From the NCBI GenBank assembly GCA_036925085.1, contig JAUPFP010000044.1, forward strand, positions 930,001 through 994,000: a stretch of DNA of 64,000 bases, read 5' to 3'. Below, piece by piece: positions 23,168 through 33,904 of this stretch (position 1 is the stretch's first letter; the number at the start of each line of letters is the position of its first letter). The notes under the pieces were generated by a model, which made no database searches, was not told where the DNA came from, and saw nothing but the letters and a program-made list of their open reading frames with translations. Made by a program: the position numbers and the translations under genes. Origin of the DNA: Brachycybe producta (taxonomy: Eukaryota; Arthropoda; Diplopoda; Playtdesmida; Andrognathidae).

Positions 23168-25977
23168 TTAGTATCGTTTTGTAACTTTTAGTTGAAAAGG
23201 TTGAGGGATTAAAATGGCCGAATTTCCACAAGTTTTTAAAGAAGGTGGTGCTACACCAGTAATGCAATTAAAATTAAATTGTTGCAAAAGGCAAGTAAAA
23301 AACAAATATAGTTCCATTCTAGCCAATGATTCTCCAATACAGATCCGAGCACCTGTGGAAAATAAACGATAAGAGTAAGGTTATAACTAGGTACAAATGT
23401 CTCCAATAAAACAGTGATTATTATTATTATTTACCGCATGAAAATGGGATCAGATATTCTGGTTTATTTACTACCCCATCAGCGTTTAGGAACCGTTCAG
23501 GTCTAAAAACCTCCGGATCAGTCCAAAGCTGTTTATCAAAGTGCACAGACCAAATATTTTGCAAAATGAATGTTCCTTTTGGAATGGTGTAACCCATTAA
23601 GGTGGTTGTTTTTGTTGGAGCGTGAGGTACAGATAAAGGTACAATTGTAGCAAATCTTTGAATTTCTAGTAGGGTAGCTTCAGCATAAGGCAATCTGATT
23701 GAAGAAGAGGCAAAAAAAATTAACGGAAGTACAAGAATTTATATCGAGCGACTCAGTAGAGAGTGAGTTGGGTTTGGAAGACAACAATGTTTTCATTTCC
23801 GATGTAGATTGCGTGATTCAAAAGTTAAGTTAATGCAAAGCTTACGACAATGAAAATTTAAGACTTTATTTCAAGCATGTCTGAGGTGAAATCTTCAGGA
23901 ATGTTTGCAAGACAACATCGGTTCATTTTTGGTGAATAATGCTCGCTATTCGAAAATTGTTGAGGCTACTGAACAATCGCGAAATTGAACAAATGCCAAA
24001 CTAAATAAACGTTAAATTGAACAAACGGCAAACTGAATAAATGCTAAAACTTTGGCGGTTATTCAGTCTGGCATTTTTTTGTAATCTGGCGCTTGTTCCA
24101 TTTGGTGCAACATCAGCGCAACATTTCTATATGTATACTCACAACTTGCGGTCAGTGTAGCTTGGAAGGCGACTTTTTCCAATGACACTGTCCATTTCAG
24201 ATTGAACCTTTTGTTGAATTTCTGGCCACAGTGCCATATACATTAGTCCCCATGTTAATGTAACCTGTGTTGTATCAGAACCAGCTAGAAAAAGATCAAA
24301 TAAAATGGCAACCAGGTGGTCATCTACAAAATTAACAAAATTATGGAATTAATATTTGGGATCCACATCATCATTGTAATTAAGTCATACATTGAAATGA
24401 TTCGCTTCTTTCGTTTGGTGGCATTTCTTTTTGTCGGTTGATTTCGGTTAAATAAACATCGATGAAGTCTCGTGGTTCACCTTTACCAAATGTTTTCTCG
24501 TGTTCATCTATTTCATATTTTAAGTATTTCACTAATTCATCGTGGTTTTTCGTGACATTTTTCAAAGTTCCGGGTATTTTTGCGAGCCATGGAAAGAAAT
24601 TCAGTACACCGCTCGAACCCAGTGTTTTCACTGTTTCTCGGATTATTATTTGAAATTTAATTATGAATGGATCTTTAAACTTGTACGTTTTTCCTGTGGT
24701 AAATACAAAGTTTTGCAATTTTTGTTATGCAAAGAAGATTTTTAAGTTGGATACAAATGGTCAATTCTAGCTTTTAGCTTGTCCATCTTTTAGTATTACA
24801 ATTTGAACAACTGTGTATGATCTGAAGGTCGATTTTTGACCGAAGTCAAGGGTGGGAGCCTCGGAGGTGGAGGCTAGCAGTGGCGTGAAGGTAGCGGAAA
24901 AAAGTATACACAATACAGCACCTATGCCCTAACAGGTATATGCTGTTTGCTACGACCAGGATTGACAAGCCAGAATTGACCACCTGTCTCCAGAGCTTTG
25001 AAGTTAACCTGCAACAATCATCCAGATGATATTCAACGTTGATGCTAACAGAAGATCATCCATTTGAACTTTTCCTTCACTTTGTTGTTCCAAATATTCG
25101 AAACATTTCTGAATTTCTTCAATGATTGCATTTTCCATGGACATCTTACCAAAACCGAAATTTCTTAAATGATGCATTGTAAAACGTCGTTTTTCTTTCC
25201 ATAATGGTCCATCACTTGATCCTATATCTATAGGATATTAACTCATAAGTTTCTGTTTTATGAACAAATGATTTTTTAAGCATTGGTTTATTTTCTGCCT
25301 AAGAAGAAATTGAAAGTGTTTTAACTTTTAGAATGTTTTAGATGTTAATGGAAAAAAAACTAATAATGGTTCATTTTCGAACTGCTGTCTGAATATTGAC
25401 ATGACATTTTTTTACCATAATCTTCTTGCATTCTAGTTTTTAAAACAATTTTCATAATGTCGTTTCTAAAAAAGACGTTCGCTTGACGTTTTTTCATCCA
25501 TATTTCGAAATAAAGTTTCGAAATATGGATGCAAAAACACATTTCAGTGATTGAGCTACCCTTCTAGTTTATAAAACACATTCAAATTTCTCTTTATTTT
25601 TTGCACCTAAAAGACAGAATAACCAGATTTCCAAAAGCACGTTTTTACTTACCATTTTTGCCTGTAATTATTGATAGATGTGTTTCTGGCCTTCCGGAAA
25701 ATATTTCTGACTGATTCATCAAAGCTTCTTTCATAGTAGCCCAGTCATTAAGTACAACAACACGTTTGGTTCCCAGTTTTAAAGAAAATAAGCCACCATA
25801 TTTTGTTCCCAGTTTTTGAAGATCAACATGAGTGTCATAACTTAAAAATGGTAGGTAACCAAGTAAAGGCAATCCTCGAGGACCTGATGGAAAGTTCTTC
25901 GAATTTGCTTCACTGAAGCATAATATTAGAATTAAGATCACCAAAATGACAAAAATTATTAAGTAAAATATGGACAT
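23168..25977 (-). CDS. P3: CYP2-clan cytochrome P450, intact, novel C-terminus
   Basis: Exons are 25977-25653, 25227-25009, 24693-24391, 24323-24143, 23694-23435 and 23352-23168. They splice to 1473 nt and 490 aa. The start is again MSIFYLIIF with its membrane anchor. The motifs match P1: WKEKR C-helix, AGSDTT I helix, EIQR, FRPERF, and FSCGARICIG with Cys434. Exons 1 to 5 have the same lengths as in P1. The last exon is shorter: after LKVTKR the reading frame crosses the segmental-duplication junction and ends with Tyr and TAA (23168-23170), so P3 ends KRY where P1 ends KRFEIFHMT. The stop and the downstream 3' sequence come from the copied intron 2 of a P4-type gene, so its polyadenylation site must be new. 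It is probably functional because the core is complete. Confidence 0.9.
25495..25531. repeat. Perfect hairpin, 16-bp arms, in P3 intron 1
   Basis: catccatatttcgaaa at 25495-25510 and its exact complement at 25516-25531 around a 5-base loop. The corresponding position of P1 intron 1 has no such hairpin. Confidence 0.8.
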
Positions 25978-27387
25978 GATGCAAAAATATGACACTTTGC
26001 CTAAATTGAGAAATGAGAATACTAGATGTTCATAATTTCTTAACCATCCATTTACCCCCAAAACACTCAAGATATATATACTTAATTAACGCAAGAAGAA
26101 GTTATTCAAACTGCAATTGTATACTTCAACCTGGGGAATCAACCCTAATATTTAATTCAAATTCAAGCAATATATATATAGCAGAGAAAATTACCCAATA
26201 TTTGAGTAATTACTAGACTATTAGAAGTTATTACTAACTACATTTTGATTGGCTTCTTTCTGACAAAGTTTTTGTTGTATAACCTTTAATTTGCTTTTTT
26301 TATTTTTCTTTTGTCCAATTTCAATGTCTAACAAATTATAACTTGTGACAATAATTGTGATGATAGAATTTCTTATGCCATAATAATGGGGTTTCACTTT
26401 CAAATGATATAAAAAAAATGCCATCTACATAAAAAATTATAGGGCCTATCCATACAAGTATGCTGTATATCACAATAGGAGACAATAAGGAGGCAAATAA
26501 AATACTATTGAAATATACTGGGTATTTTGAAATAGTTTTGTGATAGAAAAAAAAAATTGAAAATTGTAGTACAGAATACTAATTAGTTATTAATAACCAG
26601 TAAGGTCTATTTTCCCTTTGGCGAAAATGTGGTTTTAAACTGGACACAGCCAAGATTATCCGATTGAAGTTGGTTTCAACTTGCGAGGTTGATTAATTAT
26701 GATAGCCATTGTTAATTTGTTACATTTTTGTTTTTGGTTTTAGTGAATTTCGATTTCATGTACTGTAGTACATTTAAATTAGATGTAGGTTAGATTTTAA
26801 CTATAGATTAATCACAGAATGACAACATTGGAATGTAAATATTGAAGAGAAGTCACATTTTATTGTTTAGTTAAAATGGTAGGGCGATTGAGGGTTTCTC
26901 GCTTCAGTTTACGCAACATAATTAACCACACCATAATAGTGAATAAGAGGGCCACGTTTGTACTGTCATAGCAAATTGCTTTTCTCCTAATGGTGACATT
27001 ATATTGTCCAACTAATGGAAATGCATTACTTAATTTCATCATTGTAAACTGCCATTTTTTATCCAGTTTAATAATTTTTATCAAGTGGAAACGTAAAAAG
27101 CATATTTTAATGTCCTCGAAATTTTAAATTTCAAGTGGAGTGCATTTGACAACGCATTACAGCGAACAATTGCATTACGAATTTGCACAAGAGATGTTAG
27201 AAAACATCGGGCAATTTGTGCAAAATCGATTCCAGTTACTCGATCCTGTAGAAAGGTGAAGAAAACAACTATTATTAGACAGTCAGAAGACGATTTTCCA
27301 GTAGTCATTGGAACTGAACAATTGGTTTAGGTGCATCATGGTTAATGCGTGGATTCTGTATGTGCAGCTGCTGTTAGAATCAGCCAG
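25978..27387. other. Intergenic between P4 and P3
   Basis: Paralogous to 18510-19962. It holds no exon that I can support and would include the P3 promoter. I see no clear TATA box. Confidence 0.5.
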
Positions 27388-30300
27388 CTAGTCGTTAAAA
27401 CGCTGTTTTACCAACAAACTAAATGGTCGTGGTGAATATGTGATACCCATTACTGGATCTAAACTCGGAGGATTTTCTCCGGGTGCACAATGGAAAGAAA
27501 AACGATGCAAAATGTTACTAAAGAAGAGAAATAGTTCCATTTTAGCCAAAGATTTTCCTAAACACAATCTTGAACCTAAATGAAAATTCAATAGAAATAG
27601 AATTAGATATGTTTCTAGTATTTGTTCGATTATGCTTTGCTCTCGAAATGCTTACCCACAGAATATGGAATTAAATATTCCGGTTTTGTAACTTTTCCAT
27701 TCTGATCCAGAAATCTTTCTGGTCTGAAAACATCCGGATCTTTCCAATATCTTTTGTCGTTATGAACAGCCCATAAATTTGGAATCACCATGGTTCCAAT
27801 AGGAAATGTGTATCCCATCACTTCGGTTGTAACGACAGGCGTATGTGGATATGCTAACGGAACTACAGTGGACATGCGCTGAATCTCCAAGATGGCAGCC
27901 TCGGTGTAAGGCAAACTGATAGAATGATAATTAGGGTTCGGATTTTTACGCACTATCAAGTAAATGTTTCTCAATTTGTGACCCAATTGTTAATTCTATT
28001 CATCATCATTGGTGCAACTGCATTTAGGCGTTTTCTAATCAAAATGGCTGGTTAGAGGCTAGGTGTCTGGTTACTATCAGTTGTCTACTAAAGTTATAGC
28101 CTCTAAGCAGTGTTATTCATTGTTGGCTGATCTAAATGGGATTACTACTTCACAATTGGCTCTTAATCAACAGGTTGAGAAACATATGCTTGATATAGCA
28201 TACAAATTTCGAGCCTTGGTGATAAGATATTTTATGCTGTTTATGTTTTCATAAATAGCATAAATATGTATTTTCTTACTAAATATGGTCAGTATAAGTT
28301 ATAAATCGATGTCCTCCAATCACTGCATCCAGTTCTTCTTGTATTTTGCATTGAACTTCTGGCCAATGTACCATATAGAGTATACTAAACTCTAATGTTC
28401 TTTGCATTGTTTCCACTCCAGCCAAAAACATATCATAAATGGTACCAACGAGATATTTCACTAATAGAATAACAAGTAAAGTGGAGTAATTATTCAATTT
28501 GCAAACTGTAATTTTTTTTTCCATTGAAAATGAGCCAATCAAGATGGGGTTAATTAAACTTTAAAGTTGGGTAATGTCCATCAGTTTTAGCTTCTTAGCT
28601 TTTCAATGCAAAAATTGATAGTACAGCATATTTCTGGTGGACTTTGCAATTTTCGTATTGCACTGAATGAAACTGAATGGCGATTCACATAGGTTGAAAG
28701 ATTTAGAACGTGGTAACATATGCAATGCTTGCAATGATGGGAACATGAACAACTAGTTTGATAGACTTAAAACAATAGGTTCTGTCCATATACAATTTCA
28801 AAAGAAAACTAAATCAAAATGTGGCTGATTTGGTTTTGAATGTCTTTTGCTATTTTGAGAGCCAAACCAGGATTGACACCCGGAATTGATTGTCTGTATC
28901 TTGCTAAACAAATGCAGCAAGTATGAAGACAAAAGACACAATATAGGTAACCACATTTTGATTGACTGAGTTTGACTCGTGAAAACGTTAGCGTTGGGTA
29001 AAGTCAGAAATTATCCACCCACTCTACTTTGATAGGGCGAATCCTTGTTATCTGTTCCTTCTCTTTTGAATATTTCTGCTAAGTAAACGTCAATGAAATC
29101 TCGAGGAACTCCATTTTCGTAAGTCCTGACGTGTTCCTCTACTTGTTCGTTTATATAGTTGATTACTTGTTTGTTGTTTTCGAGTAGCTCTGACATTTGA
29201 GATTTCAATGGGCCAGGCACAAATCTCAACAGTGGCATGAAATTGATGACACCGAGTACTGGAGCATTCTCGAAGATCTTATACACATAGTCGATAAACT
29301 TTACCATCTTTGAATCAGTTTGGTCATAAGTTTTTCCTGTGTAATAAATTCATAATAAAGTAAAAAAAATTACACATAAGGGTAATATGGAACAAGTGTC
29401 ACTGTGTGACCCATAAATCGAAAAGTTAAACTTTGGAAGAATGTAAAAAATATATCCAACAAGATCCTCCCTTGTTGGATATTTTTTTTACATTCTTCCA
29501 AAGTTTAACTTTTCAATTTTTTTTTAGTTTTGAAGCTTCATATGTCCTTAATTGGAATACAAAATGCCTCTTATTTAGACCTTTTATATGTTATTCGAAA
29601 TAATTATTTGTAGATAGTGATAGTTCGCTATTGCCCCATACATTTAGAGCAAACCTAGTGTACAGTTGTTATCGACTTACTCCAATAAACAGTTGGGGCT
29701 AGTGCAACACAATATGTTTAAAATTTCAAAAGGTTATAAGTTTTGGGGTTTTGGTTATGGTTGGTTTGGGTTTTTGGCCACTTTTGATTGTTGATGCCGA
29801 CTACAAAATGAAGTCTGGTTGGCGCCAAAACCCCGAAAACTTACGAAATCTTACCATAAAGATTACATTACAACCACAGCCCCAACAACCTGCAACTTTA
29901 TTTTGCAGTCGAAATCGATCACCAAAAGTGGTCTGAGTGACAAAGGCCTTAAGGGACAAAACTGAATTTACACAAATAACATTTAATATTAGCAGATGAG
30001 TTAGTAAAACAACTAAAGCCCGTGTTTAATACGAGTTTTGACATTTTTAAAACAAAACAATAGAATACAATTTCATTGTTAGAGGCAATTTGAATTGCAC
30101 TATTCCAGAATTTTGTGTTTATTTCGAGCCTATAGAAATTTAGAACTTTGTTAAATCTAATGTCTTACCAGAAACACTGCTGAAAATGACATTTGTAATT
30201 GGTATGAACCATAAATGTGACATAGAAACGACCTTATTGTTATTCTCTATTAAGTGTTCTGTAATTTTTTTAACTTCGTTCATTATCACATGTTCGAATT

Positions 30301-31466
30301 CGATTTTTCCAATGCCAAGTTTGCGCATTTCTTGCATAGTGAATCTTCGTTGCTCCTTCCATCTCGGTCCGTCGGAAGTGATTATATCTGGTTAATGATT
30401 ACAAAACAAAAAGTTTTCTAAAAAAATAGTATTTTCTAAAAAAAAAACACTTTCTGGTTTCTTTTAATTTTGCTCCAAGAAAGACAGAATAATCAGAGGT
30501 TGAAAATCACCGGTTCATCTTAAGGTGGCTGAATAGTGAATAGATATTTATTTCGTTTTTGTCCTCCCCCCCCCCCCTCCGGATGGCGCTACTGCAGTGA
30601 AAATTTCTACGCAAAAACGTCAAGTGAACGTCTTTTAGAAACTACATTATGACAAAATTCGAATTGTTTTCAAAACTAGACTGGTAAAAGATTATGTTAA
30701 AAGTTTTTTCCATGGCAGTAGCTTAAAAATAAAACATTTCATAGATCAGTTTGAAAATGACCCGTTTTTTTTTGGGGGGGGGGGGGGGGGGGGGTTGTTT
30801 TTCCATTGACATTTCATGAAAAACTATTTTCGGCCTTTTTCAAACTGTCATAAAAAGGCTATTTTGAAAGATATCATAATGAAAAAGCACTTTTAGCACC
30901 AACTATTCTAGTTTCTAAAACACTTTGAATTTTTTCGTAATGTTTTTCCAGAAAAAACGTTCATTTGAAAAATATCATTTTTCTCAAAACCGTGCAGATG
31001 ATGGGAAGAGATCTTCTAAAGAACATAATAGCTCCTGCAGTGGCGCCATCTTTGGTGGGGGGGCAATAACAAAATAAGTATCTATTCAGCCACCTTAAGA
31101 TAGTTTTTTTTTTTTAAAACGGTTTTGCGTACCTGCGAACTGCAGTGTTTTATAACTTAAGTATAAATATGGTCGTGCTGAAAATATTTCTGATTTAACC
31201 AGAAAACATTCCTTGATGGCTGCCCAATCATTGAGAACAATTATATTTGTACTTCCAATTGGAATGGTTATAATACTTCCATATTTTTTAGATAATTTTG
31301 CAAACTGTTGACAAGGATATTTTCTATCAAAGAATGGAATAAAACCAACAAGTGGCAACCCTTTTGGTCCTGGTGGAAGATTCGAATGTTTTTCTTTTGT
31401 TCTCCAATAAACGTACAAAAGAAATAGCATAAGGAAAAATAGTAAAAATTGAACAATAAAATCCAT
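27388..31466 (-). CDS. P4: CYP2-clan cytochrome P450, intact
   Basis: Exons are 31466-31133, 30387-30169, 29336-29028, 28460-28280, 27915-27656 and 27575-27388. They splice to 1491 nt and 496 aa. I chose the Met of MDFIVQFLLFF because it aligns with MYWFIQF in P5-P9. An in-frame Met 12 codons upstream (31502) is possible. Features are an anchor at residues 3-20, hinge LPPGPKGLPLVG, WKEQR, I helix AGVETM at 301-306, EIQR, FRPERF, and haem loop YSVGSRLCLG with Cys439. The I helix has Met in place of the usual second Thr or Ser after the acid-Thr pair, which might alter proton delivery. Exon 4 ends TA before GTAAGA, so a stop seems to follow DHI in genomic reading, but splicing gives DHIYLPY. 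It is the parent type of P2psi. Intron 1 holds a 570-bp TTAA-flanked MITE. Confidence 0.92.
29420..29514. repeat. Hairpin, 44-bp arms, in P4 intron 2
   Basis: gaaaagttaaactttggaag... at 29420-29463 is mirrored by 29471-29514 with one or two mismatches and a 7-base loop. The paralogous copy A (about 22955-23010) has only one arm. Confidence 0.85.
30525..31094. mobile_element. Intron-1 MITE, TTAA-flanked, P4 copy
   Basis: TTAA at 30521-30524 and 31095-31098 bounds inverted termini GGTGGCTGAATAG. The inner ends include 'atggcgctactgcagtg' and its inverse, plus C and G homopolymers (30567-30580 and about 30773-30794). Relatives occupy intron 1 of P5-P9. Confidence 0.7.
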
Positions 31467-32833
31467 CTTTACAGTTTTTGTTTTGCAATGTGGCTTCTTC
31501 ATAAAAGATTTAAAATTTAGAATTTAATTTATATCTGCTTGTTATTGTATACTTCGCAAGGCCAACTAGATGGTGCAGTGATAACAATTGTTGATTTTTT
31601 TTTAGCTTATTTATCATTCGTGTCATTTCAGGGACGTGCAATCTTGCATGAAGCGCCATGACTGAAGGTTGCACCAAAAAGGGTCAAAATTGTTTTACTC
31701 CCTGTTTTCAATTTCTGCTTATTAGTATTATAATTTTTTTAATTTTTAAGGAGGAAAAAGGCTGTTGTGGTTTAGAAAATTAAAATTACTATAATTAAGA
31801 CGTCGTGGTACTGGCAAACTTGTGAAAAAACAACAACAGATGGCGTCCATAGATAACTCTAAAATAAAATTTACATAGCAGATGAAATTTTTAATTTAAA
31901 TATGGAATTGACCATTGTTTTCAGCACTTTTTCAATTAAACATTTTTTTATAGTGTTATATGTATAGAACTAAATTAGTTATTTAATTTGAATTTGGTGC
32001 ATTTGACGTCCTATGGAACAGTGAATGAGAACTACGTGAATCACACAGAATCTACACAATATACAATAAATCTAATAATTGTTTCAAATAGCTAAGTTAA
32101 TAGGGAATGGTGTGGTTCGTTGCTATTGTTTTATTTTAGTGCCGAATTAGTTTTCAAAATACATGTTATCCAACAACAGTGCCTGAATTTGTGATGTCAT
32201 TTGGCACCAGATTTTAACTACAGGTGAAACTTCTTTAAAGAATGTTTTCTAAAGAAAATATGTACAAAGCATCAGTAAAATAAACACTGAATTTGAATTC
32301 AAACATTATTTCTATTGAGAAGAAAGTAACACGGACAAAAGGGTTTCAATTATTTTCACCCATTTTCTACTTTGAACTTTTGCAATGTAGGAAGTTGAAT
32401 AGATATTGGCACTGTCTAGACAACATTTTTTTTAAATAAAAAATTAAAATTAAAATCATTCTAATTATGTAGATTGGCAAAAGTGTGTAAAATAAAAATC
32501 TACTTAGTTTTTTGTTAAATCAGTTATGTATTTTTGGTGGTGGCGCCACTAAACGTTTTAAACTGAACGCCCACAAGCAGCAGCGTCCAGTCAACGTTTT
32601 AAAATAATAATAAATAATATATAACATTTATTAACATTTTTATTAACATTTTATGAGGAACAAAAATGGTGTTATGTTTTTAAATAAATCATTAGTTTCT
32701 AAACATTTTGATTACATGCATGTGGTGAAGTTGATGTTTTCATAGTAGTTAATATTTAGGGTTTTTGTGCCACTTGGCACCTTACAACAACTTTTAATAT
32801 TATTGTGACGTTATTTTCTATGAAAAAAATGTA
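31467..32833. other. Intergenic between P5 and P4, left part
   Basis: 31550-31800 resembles 58170-58400 ('caaggccaactagat', 'agcgccatgact'), and 32400-32830 resembles 39080-40130 and 58690-59130. This is shared array flank sequence. No gene is seen. Confidence 0.55.
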
Positions 32834-33538
32834 CAGTGTGTCCATAAAGTCTTTCCCTGATTACAAAAATCCACTATACACAAACTATGCAAAGTACAAG
32901 CAAACGGTTTTCACTTATTTGTAGCCACACTCATAAAGTTTTTTCCTGCCCGGTTTTCCAGCCCGTAAACAGTCTAGGCGGCGCTGTGGTCATCAAAACC
33001 AAAATGGCGTCGTTGCAAGAGAAAGCGCAATGTGTTTTGTGCGTTTCATGAAACGAAGTCGGCAACTACGGTTCAGCAGAACTTTAGAACGGAATATGGA
33101 CGAGAACCAACAGATGTTAAAAGCATTAAACAGTGGTATCTGAAGTTTAAAGAGACTGGTAGTTTTGAAGATTTGATAAGAACTGGGCGACCAACTGTGA
33201 CTCAAGCCAATGTTGATTTGGTACAAGAATCCTTTCAACGAAGTCCTAGGCACTATGGACCTGGGCATGCCAAGTTCACGTGAGGCACGACGTGTGGATT
33301 TGTTATTCACACGTCGTCCTTCACGTGAACTTGGCATGCCCAGGTCCGCAGTGCGTAACATTCTGCATAAACAACTTCATTTGTATGCATACAAAGTGCA
33401 AATTGTTCAAGCCTTGCACCGGGTAGGAATAAACTTTATGAGTGTGGCTACAAATACATGAAAACCGTTTGCTTGTACTTTGCATAGTTTGTGTACAGTG
33501 GATTTTTGTAATCAGGGAAATACTTTATGGACACCCTG
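32834..33538 (+). mobile_element. Tc1/mariner-type element, defective, with long TIRs
   Basis: Termini CAGTGTGTCCATAAAG and the complement of CAGGGTGTCCATAAAG sit between TA dinucleotides (32832-32833 and 33539-33540). The inverted repeats extend about 108 bp. The interior, plus strand from 33004, encodes pieces of a transposon helix-turn-helix protein: KSIKQWYLKFKETGSFEDLI, RTGRPTVTQANVDLVQESFQ, and after a break RRPSRELGMPRSAVRNILHK. No catalytic DDE/D domain is present, and the coding frame is broken by a frameshift near 33035 and an inverted duplication at 33251-33353. P9's flank near 59130 and P6's near 40125 show the site without the element. Confidence 0.85.
33251..33353. repeat. Inverted duplication inside the mariner-type element
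   Basis: Left arm 33251-33296 and right arm 33308-33353 are near-perfect complements around 11 bases. The right arm is in the expected coding orientation (SRELGMPRS). The left arm is the added inverse copy. Confidence 0.85.
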
Positions 33539-33904
33539 TATAACTTTAATCTTGTGACGTCAAAGAGATTGACAAAAGAAAGTTTAGGATTGTTTCATGT
33601 AGAAAAGAGATGACATCAAACGTTCTCAACATTTTAAACAAAAATGGGCTCTTGTTGCATTTTTTTTGTTATTACTATTTTTATAAGACAAAATGGTGCA
33701 AGCTTTAATTTTTTTGTCAACCCCTCTGACGTCACAAGATTAATGCAAAAACAAATATTTTATTGTGTGTGTGCGAATCTCGGGGTTATAACTTATTAGA
33801 TAGGCAGTAGGTGCAGTTACATATTATGTACCAATAACTGGATAATTTACTATTATTACAAGAAATTCCAATGTCTTTGACATTATCGAGTGATACGATT
33901 TCGC
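33539..33904. other. 3' flank of P5
   Basis: Shared with the 3' flanks of P6 and P9. A conserved AATAAA on the minus strand (33759-33764; equivalents 40345-40350 and 59348-59353) about 140 bp past the stop codon is the probable polyadenylation signal. Confidence 0.5.

Larger units (their letters stand above)
15692..23170. repeat. Segmental duplication, copy A (P1 + P2psi)
   Basis: Collinear near-identity with 23171-29679. Homology starts in the last codons of P1 exon 6 ('atcgttt.gtaacttttag') and ends in what was intron 2 of the P4-type gene ('gtgtacagttgt...gactta'). Copy A is longer mainly because of the 940-bp LTR at 20982-21921. Confidence 0.88.
23171..29679. repeat. Segmental duplication, copy B (P3 + 3' part of P4)
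   Basis: Matches copy A from 'atcgttttgtaacttttag' to the 'gactta' near 29679, beyond which P4 intron 2 continues uniquely. P4 is complete, so copy B keeps the original upstream boundary and copy A the original downstream boundary. Confidence 0.88.

Noticed and set aside
28280-28285. In-frame TAG at the end of P4 exon 4 suggesting a nonsense mutation.
   Set aside because: The stop spans the splice donor (TA|GTAAGA). After splicing the codon is TAT.
33032-33461. Candidate host gene with a helix-turn-helix domain.
   Set aside because: It lies between inverted termini with TA duplications and is frameshifted, so it is a transposon remnant.
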